Source: Chlorobium sp.
Lineage (GTDB): Bacteria > Bacteroidota > Chlorobiia > Chlorobiales > Chlorobiaceae
Reading direction: 5' to 3'
Length of the DNA: 60,539 bases
NCBI GenBank assembly: GCA_013203905.1
Contig: JABMPC010000010.1
Location: 1-60,539, forward strand
The first letter of the stretch is position 1. Every line of letters begins with the position of its first letter. The position numbers and the translations under genes were made by a program. Of this stretch, positions 27,322 to 37,472 are shown piece after piece. The notes beneath the pieces are model-generated. The model saw nothing but the letters and a program-made list of their open reading frames with translations, searched no databases and had not been told where the DNA came from.

Positions 27322-28617
27322 ATGGAACAAACAATTACCCAGAAAATCCTTGCACGGGCGGCAAACAGGAAATTTGTCAATGCGGGTGAAAATGTCTGGC
27401 TGAATGTCGATGTCCTTCTCACGCACGATGTGTGCGGACCGCCGACTTTTGACATTTTCAACCAGGAGTTCGGCGAGGGCGCCCGCGTCTGGGATCCGGA
27501 AAAAGTTGTTGTCCTGCCCGACCACTATATCTTTACGGCAAACGAGCACGCACATCGCAATATTGACCTGCTCAGGAAGTTTGCCAAAGAGCAGGATCTG
27601 CCCAACTATTACGATGTCGGAACAGACCGCTACCGGGGCGTATGCCATGTGGCGCTTGCTGAAGAGGGTTTCAACCTACCCGGAACGGTGCTCTTCGGCA
27701 CGGACTCCCACACATGCACCTCGGGCGCATTCGGCATGTTCGGCTCAGGCATCGGTAACACTGATGCGGCGTTCATTCTCGGCACCGGAAAACTCTGGGA
27801 AAAGGTACCTGAATCGATGCTCTTCACCTTTGATGGCGAAATGCCCGAATATCTTTCGGCAAAAGACCTCATTCTGCAAATTCTCGGTGATATCGGCACC
27901 GACGGAGCCACATACCGTGCCATGGAATTCAACGGCGAGGCTATCCACTCGCTGCCGATGGAGGAACGCATGACCCTCACGAACATGGCAATTGAGGGCG
28001 GCGGCATGAACGGCATAATTGCCGTAGATGAAATCACCGAAGCATTCGTGAAATCGAAAACTTCAAAGCCCTACGAAATCTTCACCAGCGACCCCGGTGC
28101 AGCCTATTTCAGCAAAACCCGCTACAACGCCGCGGAGCTCGAGCCCGTCGTTGCAAAACCGCACAGCCCCGACAACCGGGCAACCGTGCAGAGCATGAAG
28201 GGCACGAAAATAACGAAGTCCTATATAGGCTCCTGCACAGGAGGCAAGCTTGCCGACTTCAAGCTGGCAGCAAAGATACTCAGCGGACAGAAGGTTTCGG
28301 TACCAACAAACATTGTGCCCGCAACGGTGAAAGTGGCGCGCGACCTCGAAACGGAACTCTACAACGGCAAAAGCCTGAAGTCCATATTTGAGGATGCGGG
28401 ATGCTCCATAGCACTTCCCTCCTGCGCAGCATGCCTTGGCGGCCCTTCGGATACCGTCGGGCGCTCGGTTGATTGCGATGTTGTGGTATCAACCACCAAC
28501 AGGAACTTCCCTGGCCGCATGGGAAGCAAAAAAGCAGAGGTCTATCTGGCTTCGCCCCTGACTGCGGCGGCATCAGCCATAACGGGTAAACTTACTGATC
28601 CGAGGAATTACCTCTGA
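27322..28617 (+). CDS. leuC: 3-isopropylmalate dehydratase large subunit (HacA/LeuC2 type)
   Basis: 431 residues, the short type found in archaea and many anaerobes. [4Fe-4S] aconitase-family enzyme isomerising 2-isopropylmalate, and likely citramalate too. Cluster and substrate motifs: LFGTDSHTCTSGAFG (about 121-135), SCTGGKLADFKLAA (about 298) and PSCAACLGGPSDT (about 370-382). I start at the ATG 27322, 7 nt after the leuA stop, since the longer frame from 27274 lies inside leuA. Confidence 0.96.
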   Translation: MEQTITQKILARAANRKFVNAGENVWLNVDVLLTHDVCGPPTFDIFNQEFGEGARVWDPEKVVVLPDHYIFTANEHAHRNIDLLRKFAKEQDLPNYYDVGTDRYRGVCHVALAEEGFNLPGTVLFGTDSHTCTSGAFGMFGSGIGNTDAAFILGTGKLWEKVPESMLFTFDGEMPEYLSAKDLILQILGDIGTDGATYRAMEFNGEAIHSLPMEERMTLTNMAIEGGGMNGIIAVDEITEAFVKSKTSKPYEIFTSDPGAAYFSKTRYNAAELEPVVAKPHSPDNRATVQSMKGTKITKSYIGSCTGGKLADFKLAAKILSGQKVSVPTNIVPATVKVARDLETELYNGKSLKSIFEDAGCSIALPSCAACLGGPSDTVGRSVDCDVVVSTTNRNFPGRMGSKKAEVYLASPLTAAASAITGKLTDPRNYL

Positions 28618-28648
28618 ACGAACCAGAACAGAAACACGACAAACCACC

Positions 28649-29215
28649 ATGGAAAGCATCATTCAGGGAAAAGCCTTTGTGCTGGGCAGAAACATAGACA
28701 CAGACCAGATCATTCCGGCCGAGCATCTGGTCTATAGCCTCTCCGACCCCGAAGAGGTGAAACTGTATGGAAAATACGCCCTTTCCGGCGTTCCACCCGC
28801 ACAGAGCGGTCTGCCTCTTGGCAACATCCCCTTTGTAAGGGAAGGAAGCTTCACATCCGACTACACCATCATTATTGCAGGCCAGAACTTCGGCTGCGGC
28901 TCTTCACGCGAACACGCCCCGTTTGCACTGCAGGTGGCGGGAGTCAAGGCAATCATTGCCGAATCCTATGCCAGAATTTTCTACCGAAACTGTGTTGACG
29001 GCGGCTTTGTAATACCCTACGAAACGGCCGCCCGACTCGCTGAAACCGTAAAAACCGGTGATGAACTGAAAATCGATATCAAAGCCAACACGGTTGAGAA
29101 CCTGACATCGAAGGAGACCTATGAGCTCAATGCGCTGGGAGATGTCTTCAGGATTGTAGAAGCGGGAGGCATTTTCGCCTATGCACGCAAAGAAAACCTT
29201 ATGGCCCAGAGCTGA
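28649..29215 (+). CDS. leuD: 3-isopropylmalate dehydratase small subunit
   Basis: 188 residues of the aconitase swivel domain. It opens with GKAFVLGRNIDTDQIIPAEHL and carries the substrate-binding loop NFGCGSSREHAP (about 86-97) and a FYRNCVDGG segment. It pairs with LeuC to form the heterodimer. The length matches the short (archaeal-type) LeuD that partners short LeuC. cimA begins 5 nt after its stop. Confidence 0.95.
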   Translation: MESIIQGKAFVLGRNIDTDQIIPAEHLVYSLSDPEEVKLYGKYALSGVPPAQSGLPLGNIPFVREGSFTSDYTIIIAGQNFGCGSSREHAPFALQVAGVKAIIAESYARIFYRNCVDGGFVIPYETAARLAETVKTGDELKIDIKANTVENLTSKETYELNALGDVFRIVEAGGIFAYARKENLMAQS

Positions 29216-29220
29216 AGAAT

Positions 29221-30834
29221 ATGACACGATCAGGAAACACGGTAGAGCTTTACGATACAACACTGCGCGACGGAACACAGGGAGAACACATCAACCTTTC
29301 CGTACAGGACAAGTTGCTGATTGCAGCTCGTCTTGACGAGTTCGGCATGGACTATATTGAAGGGGGATGGCCAAGCAGCAACCCGAAAGATGAGGAGTTC
29401 TTCAAGCGGGCCGTTTCTCTGGGGCTTCAACATGCAAAACTCTGCGCCTTTGGCTCCACCGCCCGTTACCCCGAAGCCGTTGAGAAAGATCCCAACCTGC
29501 TCGGTCTTCTTGCTTCAGAGGTTCCCGTCATAACCATCTTCGGTAAAACCTGGAAAGCACACTCCACCAAAGGGCTGTGCATTTCAGACGAAGAAAACCG
29601 GCTTCTTATCCAGCGCTCGGTGGCATTCCTCCGTAGCGAAGGCAGGGAGGTCTTTTTTGACGCGGAACATTTCTTTGACGGGTACAGGGACAACCCCGGG
29701 TTTGCGCTTGAAATGCTCATGGCAGCTGCAGAAGGCGGAGCGACACGAATGGTTCTCTGCGACACCAACGGCGGTTCTCTGCCCCATGAAGTCAGCGAAA
29801 CAGTACGCGTGGTTCTGGAAAAAACCGGCGTACCGGTAGGCATTCACTGCCACAACGACAGCGACCTTGCCGTAGCCAACTCCATTGCCGCCGTCATGGC
29901 GGGAGCAACTCATGTTCAGGGCACAATCAACGGCATAGGAGAGCGATGCGGAAACGCCAACCTCATCAGCATCATAGCGAACCTCATGCTGAAACTCCCC
30001 GACACCACAACTTCTGTTGTCGATCTTACTCAGCTGACCTCGCTCTCAAAGTTCGTTTTCGAAATACTGAACCTTCCCCCCGACACCAAAGCACCCTTTG
30101 TCGGCAAATCGGCATTCGCCCACAAGGGAGGCATCCATGTGAGCGCTGTCATGAAGGAGAGCTCGCTGTATGAACACATAGACCCCGCTCTTGTCGGCAA
30201 CCGTCAGAGGGTTTTAGTCTCTGAACTTGCCGGTCAAAGCAATGTCCGCTACAAAGCAAAGGAACTTGGCATCGCCATTCCTGAAACAGGCGATCAGATC
30301 AAAAATATTGTAAAGCATGTTAAAGAGCTGGAGCATAAAGGGTTCCAGTTTGACGGTGCCGAAGCCTCATTTGAACTGATTCTGCAGAAAGAACTGGGCT
30401 CATTCACACCCTACTTCACCATTCAGGAAAGCAAAGTCTCTATCGAATCCGCTCAGGATGGCCGCAAGGTGGACCAGGCTGTGCTGAAAGTTGAGGTAGG
30501 TGGAGAGATTGAGCATACAGCAGCCGAAGGCGACGGGCCTGTCAACGCTCTTGACAAGGCGCTTCGAAAGGCACTCATCCGATTCTATCCCGAAATCAGG
30601 AGCATCAAACTGGTCGACTACAAGGTACGGGTACTGGAGGAAAAAAAGGGGACCAGTGCTAAAGTACGGGTACTCATTGAAACGGCCAACGGAGGCAGTA
30701 CATGGGGAACCGTCGGCGTCTCCACCAACATCATTGAAGCCAGTCTGCAGGCTCTGCAGGACAGCATGAACTACCATCTCTTCACCCTCAAAGCATCAGT
30801 CCCGAAGCCGGCAGAGGCAGAAAAAAACTGCTGA
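29221..30834 (+). CDS. cimA: (R)-citramalate synthase
   Basis: 537-residue HMGL-family enzyme. Condenses pyruvate and acetyl-CoA to citramalate, the threonine-independent entry to isoleucine. Signatures: DTTLRDGTQGEHINLS (about 11-26; GTQGE in place of the GEQSP of LeuA), IEGGWPSSNP, HCHNDSDLAVANS, and a C-terminal LeuA-type regulatory domain (about 400-537). Its place in an operon with leuBCD, whose products also process citramalate to 2-oxobutyrate, supports the assignment. Last gene of the operon. Confidence 0.93.
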   Translation: MTRSGNTVELYDTTLRDGTQGEHINLSVQDKLLIAARLDEFGMDYIEGGWPSSNPKDEEFFKRAVSLGLQHAKLCAFGSTARYPEAVEKDPNLLGLLASEVPVITIFGKTWKAHSTKGLCISDEENRLLIQRSVAFLRSEGREVFFDAEHFFDGYRDNPGFALEMLMAAAEGGATRMVLCDTNGGSLPHEVSETVRVVLEKTGVPVGIHCHNDSDLAVANSIAAVMAGATHVQGTINGIGERCGNANLISIIANLMLKLPDTTTSVVDLTQLTSLSKFVFEILNLPPDTKAPFVGKSAFAHKGGIHVSAVMKESSLYEHIDPALVGNRQRVLVSELAGQSNVRYKAKELGIAIPETGDQIKNIVKHVKELEHKGFQFDGAEASFELILQKELGSFTPYFTIQESKVSIESAQDGRKVDQAVLKVEVGGEIEHTAAEGDGPVNALDKALRKALIRFYPEIRSIKLVDYKVRVLEEKKGTSAKVRVLIETANGGSTWGTVGVSTNIIEASLQALQDSMNYHLFTLKASVPKPAEAEKNC

Positions 30835-30861
30835 CCATCAATGGCAACCGTCATTGAAAAC

Positions 30862-30890
30862 TTGACAGATACTTCTTTTTCCTGTATTAT
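30862..30890 (+). promoter_or_regulatory. Strong sigma-70-type promoter upstream of radC
   Basis: TTGACA (30862-30867), a 17-bp spacer and TATTAT (30885-30890). This is the best vegetative promoter match I noticed in the window. The start point is expected near 30897, about 140 nt before the radC ATG. Confidence 0.7.
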
Positions 30891-30896
30891 CCTACA

Positions 30897-31037
30897 TAAA
30901 CCCACGGCGACGCAGTAAAAACAATACTGCCCGCCTTGGCAGAGGGCCGGCATCCTCGCCGGCATTGGAGCTCGTAGCCCCCACGCCCTGTAGCGCTACA
31001 GTCTGAAGCTTCAATAATCGCAAGAAACCTTACCCCC
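30897..31037 (+). ncRNA. Structured leader or small RNA upstream of radC
   Basis: About 140 nt of non-coding sequence rich in self-pairing: GCCGGC-ATCCTC-GCCGGC (30946-30963), the perfect palindrome CTGTAGCGCTACAG (30988-31001) and TGAAGCTTCA (31004-31013), plus TGCCCGCCTTGGCA near 30928. No open frame of note. It matches no riboswitch class I can recognise. It may be a 5' UTR of radC or an independent small RNA. Confidence 0.4.
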
Positions 31038-31709
31038 ATGAGGATTGCGGATTTTGACCCGGAAAACAGGCCGAGGGAGCGATTCATTACCCATGGCCCG
31101 GCAGCACTGAGTTCAGCAGAACTTCTTGCTATTGTGTTGCGCACAGGCACACAGAAACACAATATTCTTGATACCTGCAATACACTTCTCTCCCTGCATG
31201 GGCTTGAAGCACTTGCAGAGATGAATCTTGAAGAACTACAGAAAACCAGCGGCATCGGCCCATCAAAGGCCATGCAGATCACGGCCATCTTCGAGCTCAA
31301 TAAACGGCTCCATTACAAACGCAACACCAACAGAAAAATACAGGGTGCGCGCGATGTGTTCGAGTATATGCAGGGAAGAGTGCCGGATGAAACAAAAGAG
31401 CACCTCTTTGTGCTCCACCTCAACACGAAAAATCAGATAACAAAGTGCGCAGAGGTGACAATCGGCACACTCAATGCCTCACTCATCCACCCCAGAGAGG
31501 TATTCAAGTCGGCCATCAGGGAGAGCGCCAACGCCATCATTCTGGTGCACAACCACCCTTCAGGTGATACGGAACCAAGCAATGCCGACAGGCAGGTCAC
31601 CAACCTCCTCAAACAGGCAAGCGCCGTCATTCAGATTGATCTGCTTGACCATGTCATCATCGGAAAAACAGGCTGGTACAGTTTCAGAGAAAACAACCAG
31701 CTTTCCTGA
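31038..31709 (+). CDS. radC: RadC-family JAB/MPN domain protein
   Basis: 223 residues. The N-terminal helix-hairpin-helix region ([18 protein letters not shown], about 65-82) precedes the JAMM metalloprotease-like domain with the zinc motif [14 protein letters not shown] (about 172-185). Once named a DNA repair protein; its real role remains uncertain, and the repair phenotype was later attributed elsewhere. The ATG has no visible ribosome-binding site. It is preceded by a strong promoter and a structured leader. Confidence 0.92.
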   Translation: MRIADFDPENRPRERFITHGPAALSSAELLAIVLRTGTQKHNILDTCNTLLSLHGLEALAEMNLEELQKTSGIGPSKAMQITAIFELNKRLHYKRNTNRKIQGARDVFEYMQGRVPDETKEHLFVLHLNTKNQITKCAEVTIGTLNASLIHPREVFKSAIRESANAIILVHNHPSGDTEPSNADRQVTNLLKQASAVIQIDLLDHVIIGKTGWYSFRENNQLS

Positions 31710-31737
31710 AACTCTTCACATCCCGGTTCCAACCACT

Positions 31738-31996
31738 TCAGATGCCAGGGGTACCCTCAGGAGCCGCCCCGCCGCTCCCCGCGCCCTCTGTCAGCTCACG
31801 GACATTTTTAGCCTGGAGCCCTTTCTGTGTGGTATCGAACTCAAAATCCACTTCAGCATCCTGATTCAGCACTTTAAAAGGCTGTTCTGAATCAATGGCG
31901 GAAAAATGCACGAAGATATCTTCCCCCCCCCTCTGGATGCAGAATGAAACCATACCCTTTCTTCCCATCAAACCACTTCACCTTACTTCTTGCCAT
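31738..31996 (-). pseudogene. Cold-shock protein (CspA family) with a frameshift at a run of nine G
   Basis: From the ATG at 31996 the frame reads MARSKVKWFDGKKGYGFILHPEG, the normal start of a CspA-type OB fold with both RNP-motif regions. At 31923-31931 the minus strand has nine consecutive G, and the frame shifts. With eight G it would continue GEDIFVHFSAI and then through the rest of the domain (about 65 residues) plus a short Gly/Pro tail TEGAGSGGAAPEGTPGI. All other positions are intact, so only one base is in excess. Explanations: sequencing or assembly error in a homopolymer, slipped-strand phase variation, translational slippage, or a fresh pseudogene. Divergent from the sepiapterin reductase gene. 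Confidence 0.85.
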
Positions 31997-32068
31997 GACT
32001 ACCAAAAAAATTTATATCATTGAAAAGACCTCTCGAACCATACATGCGGCCGGGGGATCGCCTCAAGC

Positions 32069-32093
32069 ATTATAGTTTAAATATATACTATAA
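32069..32093. promoter_or_regulatory. Palindrome and -10 element in the csp/SDR divergent region
   Basis: TTATAGT (32070-32076) and ACTATAA (32087-32093) form an inverted repeat with a 10-bp AT spacer. The minus strand reads TATAAT at 32074-32069, a perfect -10 for the cold-shock gene about 65 nt before its ATG. A repressor site overlapping that promoter is possible. Confidence 0.35.
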
Positions 32094-32212
32094 AATACTT
32101 TCTGCATAAAGAGCAAATTTATTAAAGCTCATTTACAGCAAAAACATCTCATCGCAACGAACGAATACATATTTAACATAAAAGAAACATTACGAACAGC
32201 CAAAGAGCCACA

Positions 32213-32944
32213 ATGAAACACACCATCATCATTACAGGAGCAGGAAAAGGGATTGGCCGGGCCATCGCTCTTGAATTTTCGAGAGCCGCCTCACTCAACC
32301 CGTCATTTGAGCCGCTGCTTGTCCTTATATCCAGAACCGGCAGTGACCTTGAAAGCCTTGCTGCCGAATGCGATTCACAGGGAGTCAGAACAGAGTGCAT
32401 CCAGGCAGACATTGCTGATATCCAAAGCCTCGACCCTCTGGTGGAAGGCATTATGAAGCGCCATGGGAGTATTGACTGCCTCATCAACAACGCAGGAGTC
32501 GGACGGTTCGGCCCCTTCACGGAGCTGACAGAAGAGGACTATCAGTACACCATGGACATCAATCTGAAAGGGACTTTTTTCCTGACGCAGAAGGTTTTCC
32601 CGATACTGGAAGCAAACCGCTCGGGCCATATATTCTTTATCACCTCCGTAGCTGCCGAAAAAGCCTATCCCTCTTCTTCCCTCTATTCAATGTCGAAGTA
32701 TGCGCAGAAGGGTCTCGTGGAAGCAATGCGGCTCTATGCCGTCAAATGCGGAGTCCGGATTACCAATGTCATGCCGGGCGCCGCACTGACCCCTATGTGG
32801 GGAGAGATTGACGAGGCAATGAAAGACCTCATGATGATGCCCGAAGACATCGCCAGGCCAATCGTCGAAGCCTACCTTCTTCCCCGAAGAACCTCGGTTG
32901 AAGAAATTGTCATACGGCCCGTAGGGGGCGACATCAACGAATAA
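32213..32944 (+). CDS. Short-chain dehydrogenase, sepiapterin reductase type
   Basis: 243 residues. Rossmann motif TGAGKGIGRAIALEF (about 8-22), NNAGVGRFG (about 91-99) and catalytic Ser-Tyr-Lys (ITSVAA; YSMSK at about 159-163). The sequence is strikingly like my memory of the C. tepidum sepiapterin reductase, which forms L-threo-tetrahydrobiopterin: shared segments include GAGKGIGRAIALEF, LKGTFFLTQ, SGHIFFITSVAA and LMMMPEDIA. L-threo-biopterin is the base of the glycosylated pterin of green sulfur bacteria. Family assignment as SDR is certain; the pterin role rests on that resemblance. Confidence 0.82.
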   Translation: MKHTIIITGAGKGIGRAIALEFSRAASLNPSFEPLLVLISRTGSDLESLAAECDSQGVRTECIQADIADIQSLDPLVEGIMKRHGSIDCLINNAGVGRFGPFTELTEEDYQYTMDINLKGTFFLTQKVFPILEANRSGHIFFITSVAAEKAYPSSSLYSMSKYAQKGLVEAMRLYAVKCGVRITNVMPGAALTPMWGEIDEAMKDLMMMPEDIARPIVEAYLLPRRTSVEEIVIRPVGGDINE

Positions 32945-33046
32945 TCGGACGCATCAAACATCTCCCTCTGTGGGAAAGCTTCTTTTTTTCCTGTATTTTC
33001 AAACTCTTCGCCCACCTGCGACTTTTCAATACCAGAACCCAAGCCC

Positions 33047-33505
33047 ATGAGCCTCAAGGAGACAATAGATATCGACATGAAAGCCGCCATGAAAAGCGGC
33101 GACAAAAACCGGCTGACAACCATCCGCGCCATTCGTGCAGGGCTTCTTGAAAAAGAGGTCTCCATACGGGTAGGAGGAAAGGCTGAACTCAGTGACGAAC
33201 AGGAAACTGAGGTTCTTGTCGGAATGGCAAAACGCCGTCGTGATGCCATAACACAGTTCACTGAAGGAAACCGGCCCGACCTTGCTGCCATTGAAGAGGC
33301 TGAACTTGCAATTATTGAAGAGTATCTTCCCGAACCAGCCACAGACGAGGAAATTACCGCCGTGGTTAAGGAAATTATAGCAGCTACGGGAGCAGCCTCC
33401 ATGAAGGATATGGGAAAAGTGATGGGACAGGCCATGAAATCACTCAAAGGAAAAGCTGACGGTACAATAGTTCAGAACACCGTCAAGTCATTGCTCAATC
33501 CATAA
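33047..33505 (+). CDS. YqeY/GatB-like protein
   Basis: 152 residues of the YqeY family, whose C-terminal part resembles the tail domain of the GatB amidotransferase subunit that binds tRNA. Visible features: LTTIRAIRAGLLEKEV, EEAELAIIEEYLPEPATDEEI and the C-terminal helix MKDMGKVMGQAMKSLKGKADG, where the Gly/Lys-rich end is typical. The function is not established; a tRNA-linked role is inferred from the fold and from the serS gene 18 nt downstream. Confidence 0.88.
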   Translation: MSLKETIDIDMKAAMKSGDKNRLTTIRAIRAGLLEKEVSIRVGGKAELSDEQETEVLVGMAKRRRDAITQFTEGNRPDLAAIEEAELAIIEEYLPEPATDEEITAVVKEIIAATGAASMKDMGKVMGQAMKSLKGKADGTIVQNTVKSLLNP

Positions 33506-33523
33506 CCATCCTCCAACCCGACC

Positions 33524-34799
33524 ATGCTTGATATCACCCTGCTCCGTGACTCCCCTGACGACATCATCACCATGCTCCATAGCCGGCAGCAACCGGAAGA
33601 CGAAACGAAACTTCGCCAGCTCCTCGAAGAAGACGCAGAACGGAGAAAGCTTGTTCAGGAGAGCGATGAGCTGAAATCACTCCGCAACCGGAAATCAAAG
33701 GAAATTGCCGAACTGAAAAAAAGCGGCGACAGTTCAGCTGACGCGCTCATTCTTGAAATGCAGTCGGTCGGTACTGCCATTGCCAACATGGCCAGCCGCC
33801 TTACGGCCCTTGAAACCTCAATGGAGGACATTCTTCTCGCTCTTCCCAACCGCCTGCACCCTTCGGTTCCAGTGGGTCGTTCTGCGGAAGACAACCAGGT
33901 GTTCGGTGAACCGGTCAGCTTCACTCACCCGCTTGATTTTCCGCTGAAAAATCATCTTGAACTGGGAAAATCACTCGGCATCCTCGACTTTGAACGCGGC
34001 GCAAAGGTCAGTGGCGCAGGATTTCCCGTCTATGTGGGCAAGGGAGCACGCCTTGAAAGAGCCCTTATCAACTTCATGCTCGACAGCCACACTGAAAAAC
34101 ACGGCTACAGAGAGGTTTTTCCTCCCTTTATGGTCAACCGTGAGTCACTGCGGGGAACAGGACAGTGGCCGAAATTCGCAGGCGAAGTCTACCACATGCC
34201 CGAGGATGAGCTCTATATGATCCCGACGGCTGAAGTTCCTGTAACCAACCTGCACCGCGGCGAACTCCTTGAAGCTAGTTCGCTTCCAATCTCTTATGCG
34301 GCCTATTCGGCCTGCTTCAGAAGAGAGGCCGGCAGCTACGGGAAAGAGACCCGGGGCTTTCTCAGGGTACACCAGTTCAACAAGGTGGAAATGGTCAAAT
34401 TCACCAGGCCGGAGGACTCGTACCAGGCACTTGAAGAAATCAGGGGCCACGCAGAAGCGATACTCAGAGCCCTTGAAATTCCCTACAGGGTGCTCCTGCT
34501 CTGCAGCGGAGATATCAGCGCCAATGCCGCAAAATGTTATGATATAGAAGTGTGGTCGCCTGCTGAAGAGAAGTATCTTGAGGCATCAAGCTGCTCAAAC
34601 TTTGAAGACTATCAGGCACGAAGGGCAAACATCCGGTTCCGGAGGGATGCAAAGTCAAAACCCGAATTTGTCCATACCCTGAACGGATCGGGGCTTGCAA
34701 CCTCACGACTCATGGTCGCACTGATGGAGCACTACCAGACCCCTGAAGGAGGTATTCTCATACCCGAAGCACTCAAGCCCTATACGGGGTTCAGCCAAA

Positions 34800-34819
<20 letters not shown>
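33524..34819 (+). CDS. serS: Seryl-tRNA synthetase
   Basis: 431 residues, class II aminoacyl-tRNA synthetase. The N-terminal antiparallel coiled coil that grips the tRNA variable arm is at about 30-105. Class II motif 2 is seen in [21 protein letters not shown] and motif 3 in [19 protein letters not shown]. Its 3' end overlaps that of metX on the other strand by 20 bp. The pair yqeY-serS appears to be one transcript. Confidence 0.97.
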
Positions 34820-37210
<2,391 letters not shown>

Positions 37211-37224
37211 TTAACAATATCAGT

Positions 37225-37258
37225 GAAACACCCTCTTCTGCAATAAAGGGAGCGTTTC
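37225..37258 (-). promoter_or_regulatory. Stem-loop between SAM riboswitch and metY
   Basis: On the minus strand GAAACGCTCCCT pairs with AGAGGGTGTTTC (G-T pairs and one mismatch). It is placed where the expression platform would be. No U-tract follows, so the switching mode, termination or translation, is unclear. Confidence 0.45.
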
Positions 37259-37259
37259 G

Positions 37260-37363
37260 TCATCTTTCCCGGCATCCCTGCCAGGATGGAATTGGCACCA
37301 ATCATTCTTGGAATGACGGTTGCCAAGGCTTCTCAGGGCCAGTCCCTCCACCTTTCTCGATGA
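37260..37363 (-). promoter_or_regulatory. SAM-I (S-box) riboswitch
   Basis: The minus-strand RNA contains the conserved core in order: P1 5' strand TCATC (37363-37359), CGAGAAAGGTGGAGGGACTGG, GCCC, GAAGCCTTGGCAACC, GGTGCCAATTCC, a P4 hairpin CCTGGCAGGG region, and the P1 3' strand GATGA (37264-37260). This is the classical S-box. Binding of S-adenosylmethionine should shut down the metY-metX operon. Confidence 0.93.
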
Positions 37364-37472
37364 TAGCGTAAAATTTTGAAAAGAACTTTAGTTCAATGAA
37401 TCTACAACAGCAAAGAGTATTTTACAAACAGCCCGCAGCTCCCCCGCACCATGAACCCCGGTATAATCGACC

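Noticed and set aside
37285-37302. ATTGGCACCAAT palindrome near metY as an operator
   Set aside because: It is part of the conserved GGTGCCAATTCC strand of the SAM-I riboswitch read on the minus strand.
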